A stretch of DNA of 64,000 bases from Xestospongia bergquistia (Eukaryota > Porifera > Demospongiae > Haplosclerida > Petrosiidae). Within the stretch, counting starts at the first letter, position 1; each line of letters begins with the position of its first letter. Shown in pieces: positions 25,613 to 39,467 of this stretch. The stretch is taken from positions 1 through 64,000 of the forward strand of contig OZ014416.1 of the NCBI GenBank assembly GCA_963965975.1, read 5' to 3'. The notes below the pieces were generated by a model that was given only the letters and a program-made list of their open reading frames with translations, was not told the DNA's origin and made no database searches. The position numbers and the translations under genes are program-made.

Positions 25613-27646
25613 ATGTCGTTAGAGGAGAGTTTGTCTCTTCTATTAGGTATCCCTGAACCAGCAGCTCGCTTTCTGATTGGACTTCTTTTTGGTGAGTACT
25701 TTTGACATTCTGTATTTATTTTATACTTGTATTTAGCCTATGTACTGTCTTTCCTCTATCGTCCATTGATATCTGTACAATCTGTATGGATTCAGGTTTT
25801 GTTAACATTTCGTAATTTGTTTATATTATTACTACACTATATTTCAGACCATTTTTTCTAGTATAAGTGGAATTGGATTAATGTACTATGTTTTTGGTAA
25901 GTTCATAAATTGTTGTGTTTATTGTATTTGGTTATTGTGAAGGTATCACTATATGGCACTCAGTAGTAGACATTGTCACTGTTTATAGTCTCCTCTCTTT
26001 TTTTGGTGGTACCAAGTTATCTTTACTTCTAACATGGATTGTCACAATGGTATGAGTCATATAATAATCTGTATTATATAAAAATAGAGTCACATGGTAT
26101 TAGGATATACATATATTACTATGTCTGGTCAAGTCCATCCTATAACATGGACTATTCCCCATTGTGTCTTAGTGTTAAAACTAATAGGCAAGTTATCATT
26201 CTATGATAAACCTATTTATATAACTGATATAGGATTGGCATACAACTTCTATGATGGTAATAAGAAAGAAGTAAGACAGATCATTACAATACAACAAGTT
26301 ATAACATTTTTCTTTAGTCTCTTCTTAGCAAAGAAGAAAGAGACACTTGTCTCTCTACTTTACCTTCATTTCTTGAGGTAAGATTGTCTTTGTTAACTAA
26401 TTTTACATGTTGCTAAAGGTACTAAGTTACTGCTATTTCTTTGGAGCAGTGTTAGCTGGACCACAAGTATAATGACTTTTTAAGTAATTACTATTGTTTT
26501 TTGCAGATTAGTTTTAAACGATATCATCAATTTGTCTCAAGGTCATTATATGATGAAAATAAAGCTGGTAGTAGGTAAGGTCAGCATTCTATTCTATTCT
26601 ATTATCTTGTTAGTGTTATACCAGGACTATTACGTCTTTCATTGGCATTAGTATTAACAGTTCTATATGCTCTACTCAATCAATATTATCCATTAAAGCA
26701 TATTTTGAGTGAAGATTATGCAGTACGTATATAAAATTGATTGATTTATAATAATTATGTTACAGGAAAGTTCTTTTGTCAATAAACTTGTTGTGATGAT
26801 AATAATAGGAAAACTAGCAATGTGGAGATATATGACTGTTTGGCTAATAGCAGTAAGTAGTTAGATATAGCACTTGTATTCACATTATAATATAGGAAGG
26901 TGCTTGTGTTATAACAGGCATATCCTATAAACACATAAGACCTGATGGTTCAACTGATTGGACAGCTGTTCATAATGTACACTTTGCTTTATGTGAACAA
27001 AGTATCACTCTTCAGGTTAGTATTGTTAATTTGTTATGATCAAAATAATTAAAATGTTGTTTTAGGGAACCATTGACTCTTTTAACGTACAAACTAACAA
27101 ATGGGTGGCCATGTAAGTGAAGTCATTATGACATTTCATGTCCATAACAATAACTATTCCAGGTATGTCTACAAACGCTGCAAGTGGTTGGGTAGTCAAA
27201 AACTATCTCATCTTTTATCAATGATATTTCTGATATTATGGCATGGCATTTGGCTAGGTTATTTTATCTGCTTTTCATTTGAGTTTTTTATGATTATAGC
27301 AGAAAGACAGGTAAAGTTAATTATAACATACCAATATTTATATTTATATAGTTCATAGCTGTTGCTAAACAATGGATTAATATGAAGGAGCTCTCCTGGC
27401 TTTTTTTTATACCAGTATGGACATCAATGTACTTATTAAAGAACATAATGTTGATGTATCCACTAATGTGCTTCATGTTACTCTCTTGGGAAGACTGCAG
27501 GAAGGTACTATCGATTTTATTTTGTCTAAATGTTGATATTCTTTTCTTAGTTTATGAGTTCAGTACATTGGATAGGTCATGTTATTGCAATCCTGTGGTT
27601 TAGTCTCTACTGGTTAATAATTCGAAATAATAAAAATAATAGTTAA
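25613..27646 (+). CDS. LPCAT3: Lysophospholipid acyltransferase 5-like (MBOAT family)
   Basis: Fifteen exons give 470 residues (human about 487): 25613-25691, 25737-25795, 25848-25896, 25943-26049, 26088-26270, 26318-26377, 26419-26466, 26507-26574, 26614-26722, 26766-26852, 26896-27015, 27066-27112, 27163-27310, 27352-27504, 27551-27646. Introns are 37-52 bp and phases agree throughout. Recognition rests on collinear family motifs: WTIPHCVLVLKLIG, YCYFFGAVLAGPQ, FNVQTNKWVA, KRCKWLGSQ and ILWHGIWLGYF. The last holds the MBOAT catalytic histidine and the FNVQTN segment the conserved asparagine. The protein has many hydrophobic segments, as expected for an ER membrane enzyme that re-acylates lysophospholipids in the Lands cycle. 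The C-terminus (RNNKNNS) lacks the dilysine ER signal of vertebrate LPCAT3. An AATAAA lies within the last codons (27629-27634). Only 40 bp separate its stop from the next ATG on the same strand. Confidence 0.93.
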
Positions 27647-27686
27647 TTAAAGCAATGTGTATCCTTAGTTAATAATTTTGTTAATA

Positions 27687-30600
27687 ATGAAGACACGCCC
27701 ATTCAATGACAGCAGTGCAAGTATGGCGACTTTTGACTTGTTCTCTGCTGTTAAAGATGGAGATACAGACTCTGTACGAACTTTATTAACTTCCAGACGT
27801 TGTCGATCTCACCTTAATGATAGAAATGAATGGGGGGACACAGTACTCCACTTGGCATCTGAAGCAGGTAACTCTGAGGTCTGTCAAATGTTGATAGCAG
27901 GCGGAGCTTCAGTAACAGTAAGGAATAACAGAGGAGAAACTTGTTTACATCGTGCTGCTGTTGGTGGTCACACTGACTGTGTTACTGCTATTGTTGGTAA
28001 GTCTTTAGTATGTGATATGTATATATCTTTACATATATGTATTAGAACGTGACAATGATCCAGAAGCAGTTAATTCACAAAATGATGCAGGCTATACAGC
28101 TTTACATCATGCTGCAAAACATGGTACCATAGATCTCATTCAGGTCCTCTTGCGTTATGGCGCTGATAGAATGTTAGAGAATAATGCTGGTGAAACACCA
28201 TATATGGTCGCTCATAAGTACCAACAATTTGAAGCTGAACGTCTGTTATTGAATATAGAACAACAACATGGTAAGTAAAGAGTTATCCTGTGAATTTATT
28301 GTCACTTGCTTTGTAGCTGATAAAGCGATTCAAGAAATGAACACCAAACCCAAAAAAATAATTGCTGCATATTCAAAAGCTCTTAAAAATGCTCATAAGC
28401 CAGAGTCTCGAATCAGATTAATTTTGGCAGGTGATTCACAGACTGGTAAGTACTCTTTTGTCTTGTTTTTTGCCTAGCGTACTACACATGCTAGACAGTC
28501 CTAAGATTATTTGGGCTACATGTATAATTTGACAGTTTATTCTATTGTTGTGTGTATCTTGTAAAAGCAATGACTCCATAGCTTTTCTCTAGTTTTAAAA
28601 ATAAGAACATTCCAGCCTGTTACAGCAACAATGGTAACATTAAAATAATCTTAGGATGACGTTTGAAATTTAATCTTGTCATAATAATTGTTATTATTTT
28701 ACAGGTAAAACTAGCTTAAAGAAAACACTTTTTGGTGAGCCTTTTGATCCAGAAGAGGAACCTACTAGATGTATTCATGCAGAACCATCAATAGCTCGCA
28801 TTCAATTTCGACAGTACAGGGAATGGGTTATTCAGCCTTCCTCTAAAGCTGATGCTCATCGGCTTAATCTTGAATATACAGATGCTATTATTGATTATAT
28901 TCTCAATGAAATTAGAAAACCTGGAGTATCAGATGAAGTGGTTGACCTGAAAAAATTAGGGCTGCGCAAACAGACAAAAAATGTTAATTTTGAGTCTACT
29001 CCGTCAATAATTCCAATGTTGTCTTTATCTACAGAGGTGTTTGATGTGGCTAATGGTGAGAGCCCATACTCTTCAGCAAAATATTCATCAGATGAGAGCA
29101 ATGAAACAACACCCAAAAATGGGACCACAGAAGAGACTCCACACACTAGCAGAGTTACTGAAAGTATCGAGGGAGTTTCTACCCCTTCAAGAGGTCGTCA
29201 AGGAACTATTGTTGGTCAACAAAAACCTCAAGAGGACGACAAAGAGCCTCTTGTTCAGCCTACTTCCAAGTCCAAATTAACAGTATTTGAAAGTACACTA
29301 GAAATGTCCAAGTCTTTGCTGGAACATATTCCTTTGGAAGTGCTAAAGAGATTGGTTATGCGATGGCCAGTTAATGGAGAAGACTCTCTAAGAGATCAAG
29401 AATCATTGAGTCGTCGACGACTTTTAATTCATGTGTGGGATTGTTCTGGAGATCCTATGCAATTGTCTGTAGTACCTTTATTCTTCAACTCTCGTTCCAT
29501 CTTCCTTGTCTCATACAACCTCACCAATGACCTGCATCAACCTGCACAAAGCTTTTTGTCTCACAAGCTGACCAACCTTCAAGGTTCATGTCCCACTAAT
29601 GCAGAGGTGTTAGGAGAATGGTTGGGTAGTATATCTGCCCAAACTAGTCACTTACCTACTGGTCCAATTCACCCATCACCTCAATCATCTCCACAACTAC
29701 CACCTATTATTTTTGTAACACCTCATGGAGATAAGCCAAATCATATGCCTTTTAGCAATTTTTTTGCTAGTCCATCTTACAATGGCTACAAGCATCATTT
29801 GTTAGAGGCTAATTATATCTCTGTTAGTAATCAATATGCAAGTGAGTTATCAGATGATTACACTGGTCATCACTTTTTACATCGTGAAATTGATCATTTA
29901 GCTCGTCAAATGCCATACATTTATGACATGGTACCAGTTCAGTGGGTAAAATTTGAACAACTCCTTCATTCTCTTTTGGAGCAAAAGAAAGTCATCATAC
30001 AGCTCAGAGATTTAGAGCGCTACATTGCTGAGCGTTGTGACATTGTAGGTCCACTTCAAGTTCAACCAGTGCTTTCATATTTTAACGACATTGGAGTTAT
30101 TATACATTTTCATCGTCATCCTGCATTAGCTCCATTAATTGTCATCAAACCACAATGGTTGCTTGATTCTCTTGCTTCTGTTTTTGCTTCATCATCAACT
30201 AATTGGATTACCACAGAAGTTCGCCTTGCATTTCAAAAACTCCTCTCAGAAGGAAGTATCCGACGTGAAGTTCTTCTATTAGCTTATCGATGTGCACGTC
30301 AGCCTCAACGATATTGGAATGAAACCTTATATTTTATGAATTATATGGATTTAATAGCCTGTCATGGCTCCCTTCATGAAAGTACATCTATTTATGTACC
30401 AGGTATGGTTAACCAGGCACCACCAGCGTTTTCATTCGGTCCAACAGGGAATGATCCAGCTACCTTGTTCTTTTCATGTGGTGTTAATACAATGCCATTA
30501 GCACTTTTTAATCAACTAGTAGTACGATGTATTCGTTCATGTAGATTCCCTCCAACTCTTTATCATGATATTGTCCATTTTCGACTAAACCAAAGTCATC

Positions 30601-31031
30601 ATTTAATTCTGCGTCGTGAAGGCACATGTATAAGAGTGTTAGTACAGTCTGATACTGAACAGTTTTGCTGTCATTGCCGTAGTGCTCATACTAGTTATCC
30701 TGTCACAGCTGAATGTAGTCATCTGACACATATTATTGACCATGAAAAGGATATCACACCAGGAGAACATTTAGAAGAGTATCAGTTGTTTATTAGTCAA
30801 CTTCCACAAAATACTCTTGATATATCAGACAGTCTTGTAACACTCCAGAAAATATGTCCTAAAGTTTTATGCTTCTTGCAAGAAACACTAAATTTTCTTA
30901 CTAGTTGCTGGTATCCAGGCCTTTTGTTAGAGTTAACCACCGATTATGGCCTGAAACTTGATCGAAAATGGAGACGTCAAGTTTTGGACAAAGGATCAGC
31001 TTCTGAGAAATTAACTGTTTGGTTTTCATAG
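27687..31031 (+). CDS. Ankyrin-repeat ROCO protein (Roc-COR GTPase)
   Basis: Four exons (27687-27996, 28046-28270, 28317-28445, 28705-31031) encode 996 residues. A second in-frame ATG at 27723 has better context. Residues about 34-170 are ankyrin repeats (GDTVLHLASEAGN, GETCLHRAAVGGH, GYTALHHAAKHG, GETPYMVAHK). A P-loop GDSQTGKTS falls at about 214-222, interrupted by an unusually long 259-bp intron. A Walker-B-like HVWDCSGDP follows at about 460, a PIIFVTPHGDKP segment after that, and then a COR-like region (NDIGVIIHFHRHPALAPLIV, then IKPQWLLDSLASVF) near 690-710. ROCO proteins pair a Ras-like Roc domain with a COR dimerisation domain, often with ankyrin or leucine-rich repeats. No kinase domain is visible. 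About 240 residues separate P-loop and Walker B, far more than in a standard Roc domain; the extra part is Ser/Thr/Glu-rich. Cellular role unknown. Confidence 0.85.
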
Positions 31032-31076
31032 TTAATTTTTAAAAATTTTAATTGTGTGTTGAAAAAACGTTTCATC

Positions 31077-33886
31077 TTAAAATTTGTCAAGTGGATTCAA
31101 GCGAATCATTATTCCATAGAGCATGGTAGCTTTTCTTCTATTAGTAGACCACTCTAATTCTCCATTTTGAAAATGTTTATCCAAATATTTGCTAGTATCA
31201 ACTACCACAGTCTGTGGGAAAACTGTGTATGACGATGGCTCTATTTTGAGTTTAAAGAGAACTTGAGCCACATAGTTTTTGCCAGTTACTTTGTCATAAT
31301 ATCTAACATAAAGTATTTTAAGTTAATGAAATATTTCATGATTACTTACTGGTCTCGTTTAGCATACACATTACCCACTGAGCAATATTTTATTGATGGA
31401 GTCATAAAAATTTGATTGACATCAAAGTTAGGAGGGCACTGTAAGCTGGTATAGTGACCTTCTACACTAGTAATTTTTGTGTCACCAAGTGTTAAATCAC
31501 CTATGTGTAAATACATCATTATGTTCTATTAAATAATTTCATTACCTGGTATTAAGAGTTCACCACAATCTAATATACCCTTCACTTTTGATGGTGATGT
31601 TCCATGATATGCAACATGCCATTTATTAAACACATCATGGACAAAAGCTTGAGGAGGAACCCTATAAATAAATCAATTATACAATCAGACATTTCAACTC
31701 TCAACTTTAATGCTATCTTCATCCAATTTTTATCAATAGTGTACTTTTTGCCACAACTTTCCTTAACAGGATGTAAATTAGGATAGCAATACTCACAGTA
31801 ACATTTATGATATTGTTCATCAAAACAATGTCTATATCTTTCAAAATCTGTTTCAGTAGTGATAATAATAGTATCATTATAAATACATCAAACCTAATGC
31901 TAATAGACTCTCAAGATAACGTTGACACAACTGACGATATTCACATGAGAGTATAGCAAGTCTCACACCTTTAGTTTGTCCATAGACATCAATAACTGCA
32001 TATAACAAACTCTAATAAATTATATACAATAATACATAAGTCAATTGTAATTTTACTTTGGCTGGTAAATGAGCTGCAGGACCTAAATCCTTACCATTAA
32101 CCCAAATATTTAATGTTTGTCCATTGCAATATTGGACGCCAACTCTATCTCTTAACTGCAATAATTATAAATAATTATGTATAATTATAGAGATACTCCC
32201 TCTCACCTTGTATGGTTTACCATTACCAAACTGTTCCCTCAGTATTTGTCCATTATAAAAGACAGTTGATCCACTTACTATCCATGTCTGTTGTGGAAGA
32301 TGTGGAGATAAAGATGGCAGTGGATGAGTAGGAACAAAATTAGTTACACCAACTCGGAGTTGACCAGACCATTTATCATCAATATTTATTATTTCTACCT
32401 GACAGTAGTTATAATATTATAGTTACTATTCTCTATTAAAAATGATATAGACCTCAAATATGTCATCCACATTTAATGGAAATGCACTAAAGGCAATTCC
32501 ATTATCATAATAACTATTATCACGTTCAGCAGTCTGTCTGGTAGAGCTTAGAGTTAAATGGTTACCATGGCAAAAATGAAAAGCTACATATAATTACATT
32601 AACTAATGTACTACTATATTATTTAGTTACCTTGTGAATTTATTGGAGAAAAATGTTTAATTTTTACCTAATACATTAATATAAATACAATATTATGATA
32701 AATAATGTTTGTACTGACTTGAGTACATTGTCCATATAAATCTGCTACAGCATATACTCGTCTTCCTATATCAACATTAACAGTTAACAATATAACTATT
32801 CTTACCTGCTGGTATTGTTGTCGTAATACCAACATCTCTACCATTTACTGCAAGATGAAGAACATATTGATCATCTACCATTATAGCAACAATTGAACCT
32901 TGATGTAACTCATCAAGATTAATTGTCTCTTCTAAACTGTTATCTTTATACAAAACTTGAGGTCCAGAAATAACCCATACATTTTGAAGACCCCTCATAT
33001 CTTCAAGATGTGATTTAGGCTGTTCACTAGTTACTCCTGGAATATATCATTGAAATAACTAATAATTAATCTATACCTAATTGTAGGGAGCCTTTCCAAG
33101 GAGTACCACCTACAGATACCAGCTCAAGAGCAAACCATTCATTGTGATTCAAAGGTCGACTGCTAAAGACAGTACTGAACCTAAAGTCATCATTACTATG
33201 TTGTCTTTGAGCTGACAATTGATCTTGTGATAGGGTAATATTTTTACCACACACACAATGGAATTTGAGTGATTCTACTAATCTAACTTCCACACATTCT
33301 CCATATAAATCAACAACACCATACAAGAGCTGTTCACTTGGAAAATTTGGTAGGACAACATCAAATTCTTTATTGTTAATAATAAGAGTTATTGTACAGA
33401 CTTTTTTTATTGCTATACCAACTCTATCATGAACCTATTTATATGGTATGACATAATGTAAATAAACTTACTGACCTTACCTTAACATGTTCTAAACTAG
33501 CTTCTTGTGGCATTTCAGAAAAAAGTTTACCATTTATTAAACATTGTTTTCCTCTAAATATTACAGTATATCCTCCATTAGATAAATTGGCCATTGTTGA
33601 TGGATACTCTAGTATCTCTGGATTGTGTGTAGTCAGACCAACTTCCAATGATCCAGCCCATTTCTTTTCAATTGTTTTAAGAACTTCAATTTGAAAGTGA
33701 TCTCCAATCAATATTGGTTTCATCGAAAGGACAACTCCATGATTAAAAACCTTTGTAGGACTACCAACAGATTATTAATATTGCTGCAACAACCATTTCC
33801 ACTTACTTGATTCTTTTAGCTTGCATTCCTCCATGAATTATCTCTACATGCTTACCACAACGAGAATGAAATGTAGGACACGACAT
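31077..33886 (-). CDS. Neuralized-like protein with three NHR domains (NEURL4-like)
   Basis: Fourteen exons give 735 residues: 33886-33807, 33760-33481, 33434-33077, 33036-32806, 32765-32719, 32667-32631, 32583-32453, 32398-32207, 32155-32057, 32011-31894, 31847-31706, 31661-31546, 31500-31350, 31302-31077. Three neuralized repeats begin with FHSRCGKHVEI, FHCVCGKNITLS and FHFCHGNHLTLS, each followed by a VFNHGVVLSMKP- or VFSSRPL-like motif and ending in YGVVDLYGECVEV, YAVADLYGQCTQV or YAVIDVYGQTKGV. The C-terminal part has a Cys-rich segment (CYCEYCYP) and a KWHVAYHGTS domain as in NEURL4. Vertebrate NEURL4, a centriolar partner of HERC2 and CP110, has six NHRs and is about twice as long, so this is a short form or relative. 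One donor (31705, GTTGAG) is weak. It starts 140 bp from OGA on the opposite strand. Confidence 0.88.
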
Positions 33887-34026
33887 CTTGTCTATTTTTA
33901 GAATGGGGGCGTGGTTTAACGAGTGTAGGAGTATTCGGATCAAACCAGTTTCTTGACAGTGTGTGTGGTGTAAAGTAACTCGTCTTTTGGAGTTTAATGA
34001 TTAGTAGGTCTAGTAGCTAAAAGAGA
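33887..34026. promoter_or_regulatory. Bidirectional intergenic region NEURL4-like / OGA
   Basis: Only 140 bp separate the two divergent start codons, so promoters and both 5' leaders must overlap here. A GC-box or KLF-like GGGGGCGTGG lies at 33905-33914, unusual in this AT-rich sequence. No TATA box is seen at a sensible distance from either ATG. Confidence 0.6.
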
Positions 34027-37000
34027 ATGGCAACAAATAATACGACAAAATCCTTCCTCTGTGGAGTAGTAGAAGGTAAATGACACTCTTCATTACTCAT
34101 ATTACTCGTTTAATAGGATTCTATGGTCGACCATGGACGACAGAACAACGAATTGACTTGTTTAATAGGTAAATATTGAATTATTAGTGTCTAAGTTCTC
34201 TTTAGTATGTCAAGATGGACGTTAAATTGTTATGTGTATGCACCAAAAGATGATGATAAACATCGTGCTACATGGAGAGAGCTGTACACGTTAGAAGAAG
34301 CAGGTATGTTATTTTCTTTCTTTTGTGTGTATCCATTCATCTAATGGATTAGATCATCTTGCTATGTTAGTTCGTGAAACTCATAATAGAGGAGTCGAGT
34401 TTGTATATGCTATAGCTCCTGGTCTAGATATAACCTTTTCTGATGAGAAGGATGTGTTAGCATTAAAAAGAAAACTTGAGCAGGTTTGTATCATTAATAA
34501 TATTGAAGTATGTTTGATGATGTGATTCCAGTTGTCTTCACTTGGATGTACATCATTTGCAATATTATTTGATGATATTGATCCTGAATTATCACTTATT
34601 GATAGTAAAGTTTTTACATCTGCAGCAGATGCACAAGCTAGTCTTACTAACGACCTCTATTCCTATTTAGGAGAGCCACAAATATTTCTGTTTTGTCCAA
34701 CTGGTTTGTAATTTTATTATGTAGTAATTAATTTTATTGTCTTATTATTAGAATATTGTGGTAACCGAGCTTCACCTAATGTTCATGAATCTCCTTACTT
34801 ACGTCATCTTGGTGAAACACTTAAACCAGCTATTGATATATTATGGACTGGTAATATTATTATATGATTTGGTACTTGTTATAATATTGTCATGACTAGG
34901 TCCCAAAGTTATATCTAAGAGTATTTCTGTTGCTTCTATAAAAGAGCTTACTCAAGTATTACAACGTGCTCCTGTAATTTGGGATAATTTACATGCTAAT
35001 GACTATGATCAACGTCGTTTATTTCTTGGTCCTTATCAAGGTCGTTCAACAAGTTTGTATGAACATCTTAATGGTGTTTTAACTAATCCTAATTGTGAAT
35101 ATGGAGCAAATTATGTAGCTATACATACATTAGCACAATGGAAGAAATGTGGACAATCGATACACAAAAGAACTGACGAGGGAGACAGCAGTGGAGAAGA
35201 AGGTATGGATGGTGATCCTATCTTACCTGAACTCTCATTCTACAATCCTTCTGAGGCACTAAATTTAGCCTTGTTGGAATGGCTTGATGAGTTCCACACA
35301 GCTAAAAGAAAACCAGAAGACTATCTACCTCCAAAGGACATGAAATCTGTTGCTAGGGCAACAGAAATGGAGCACAGTGGTAGTGATAAGACAATGTTAG
35401 AAGATGATGTGGGAAAAGATCGTTCCTCATCTGCTGGAAGTTCAGATATGGATACCACAACATCTGGAGTTGAATTAACTGCTAATGTTGGCTACAAAGC
35501 TGATCGCTTTGCTCTTCAAGATCTTCGTGTTTTAGTAGATTTATTTTATCTTCCTCATGCACATGGTGACAGAGGGCAATTATTGCTTGAAGAATTTAGC
35601 TGGCTGAAACAAAATGCTCCTGATTATCAATTATTAAAGAAAGTTGTGGGGACTGACAGTAGTAGCGATGAAGAGGAAGTTTGTAAGAAAATTGAAAAGA
35701 TAAAATCAACAGGACACAGTGATGGTGAAGACGATGATGAAGAAACACTATCAACAAATGATGAAATGGCGGAGGTAACAATTACTTTATTAAGATTATT
35801 AAATTATAATATTGATAGGTTGTTGTCTGGTTAGACAAAGCATCTCGTTTTCACACATGCTGTGAAGATGTAAATCGTTGTTTTGAACGCTTGACAGCCA
35901 TTCCTAATCGACCACTACTGTATGATTTGTATCATTACATGTCTGATGTAAGAGAGACAACAATGTTACTAGATTCTTACATTGCTTGGTTAGGTAAGGA
36001 ATCTCTTTCATAACATTATGTCATATAATTTGTAGAAGCTGGTGGTATTAAGGCTCATCCTAAACATCAACCACATGCTAAAATGGGAGGAATTGTTGCT
36101 GAAATGTTGGTAAGACTAATTACATACTTTAGTTGATGCTCATTAAATGTTATGTGCTTTAATTTTAATGAGCAACAACTCAATGCCTAAATGAGTTAGG
36201 TCATCATAATTACGGTCACCTCCTTTTTTTCTCTCTCTCCCCCTCCCCCATTGTGTGGCCCTGTCCATTAATCAATTACAGCATGTACATACCTATTTTT
36301 GTCAGTGCTTCCCTAATTATAATAAGGACACTTTATTTTAATTAATGGGGTTTCCTGAGGAGGATGGGTTTAGGGCAATTTGAATATAATTAGGTAAAAT
36401 GGCAGCAGTTGAACAAGACAACTACAACAGCAGAACTAATGAAGTATCATATGATTCTCATGTGACTTGCTCACTAATTTACATTAATCACGTTGTATAT
36501 ATTTGTATGATGTTATTATTAATCATCCTTATTGTTTTGTAAACGAATGAATAAAATAAAGTCTTATTGTCATCTTGTCAATATTAAAATGTTATGACCA
36601 AATATGGTATGTATTTATGTCACATAGGTACCAAGTATTGTACATATTTTGTGTCAATAGTTACTACACTTATCTACCATATATAGATGTGTTTATGTCA
36701 ATTAGGTACCATATGTATTTGCATCACTAGTTACCACATATGGTATGTATTTGTATCTATTGTTACCATATATGGTATGTACTTATCATATGTCATTAGT
36801 TTGGTATATGATAGTGGTGACCATTTTGTAGAAGCTGCTCCCTCAGGTAGAGGAGAAAACAGGTATTCCGTCTTATAAGAAATGTCATACTTACGTCATA
36901 CGACCATATAGAACAGATGATAAGGTAACTATTTTAATGATGTCATAATGATGTCATCTCTATATAGGATCTCCTCTATCAAACCTGTCTTGAAACAGGT

Positions 37001-37702
37001 GATCATGGTGAAGATGCAACATATTTATTTCCTAATTATCCAGACTTATTGGGGGACAGGTATATCCAATAGTTACCCTAGCAACCATACTTTAGTCTAT
37101 ATAGATATGTAGGTCCATATCTTCATTTGAGCAGTGGACTATGTTATATTTTAGGAGATGATGATGGTGTCTGTGGGTACATTTTGGGTGTACTAGACTC
37201 TCAACAATTTTATGACCAATTTAAAGAGGTGTGGTTACCACAACTCTTGTCCAAATATCCACCACAATCTTCCACAAAGACCACATCCTTAACACTAGAA
37301 AAGGTAAACAGTCAATAAATATTGTGGTTTAATCACACACACTCTATTACAGAGTCTCGTCAGCAATATTCATAATTTAAAGTTTTTCTTACCTGATGCT
37401 CTTCAGCAAATGTATCCCTCACATCTCCATATTGATTTAATGAAAAGGGCACAAGTAAGATTGCCATGGTAACAGGTTATTTGTCATCCTATTTTGCATA
37501 GCATCAAGGCAATGGACATCACATGATGAGGACAATGTTATCATTATTATCACAACAAGGTTCACATGGAGTGCATTTAGAAATGAGTGCAAGAAATAAA
37601 CGTGCTCTCAAATTTTATATGAATTTAGGTTTTGAAATTCTGGATTATTCTAGTTACCCTGACTATGATCATGATGTTTTAATTTTGGGTAGGAAGTTGT
37701 GA
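34027..37702 (+). CDS. OGA: Protein O-GlcNAcase (GH84 plus pseudo-acetyltransferase)
   Basis: Fourteen exons give 803 residues (human about 916): 34027-34075, 34117-34168, 34206-34303, 34353-34483, 34532-34703, 34752-34850, 34900-35774, 35819-35993, 36036-36109, 36832-36924, 36968-37059, 37105-37303, 37353-37454, 37502-37702. The GH84 domain starts at [16 protein letters not shown] and includes [22 protein letters not shown] and LFDDID. The DD pair (about residues 124-125) matches the catalytic aspartates. [16 protein letters not shown] and [20 protein letters not shown] follow. The end ([12 protein letters not shown] to [13 protein letters not shown]) is the GNAT-like pseudo-HAT domain. An acidic low-complexity linker lies between. 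The enzyme removes O-GlcNAc from nuclear and cytosolic proteins. The intron at 36110-36831 (722 bp) is exceptionally long for this locus. Confidence 0.95.
36110..36831 (+). other. Long OGA intron with ATATGGTATG minisatellite
   Basis: This intron is more than ten times the local norm. Between about 36595 and 36790 the phrase taccatatatggtatgtatt occurs several times with variants, giving a degenerate minisatellite with internal palindromes (ccatatatgg). A CT/C-rich patch lies near 36226-36250. No gene is seen inside. Confidence 0.65.
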
Positions 37703-37777
37703 ACTTATTTTTTATGAATTATCAATTTAAAAAAAATGAGCAGTTTTAATTTAGTGCAGCAATTTAAATGTTCAACC

Positions 37778-39416
<1,639 letters not shown>

Positions 39417-39467
39417 CTTGCAAGCAATTTAGCCACACCTACTGGACTCTTGCAAAGTATCAATAAA
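39417..39467. promoter_or_regulatory. 51-bp divergent gap AGXT / JAGN1
   Basis: Two divergent start codons lie 51 bp apart. This is too little for two separate core promoters with leaders, so either transcription starts overlap or one leader runs through the other gene's first exon. The gap contains agccacacctact but no TATA motif. Confidence 0.55.

Noticed and set aside
26094-26381. 95-codon frame read as a complete gene
   Set aside because: It runs through an intron (26271-26317). The spliced LPCAT3 frame matches the acyltransferase family instead.
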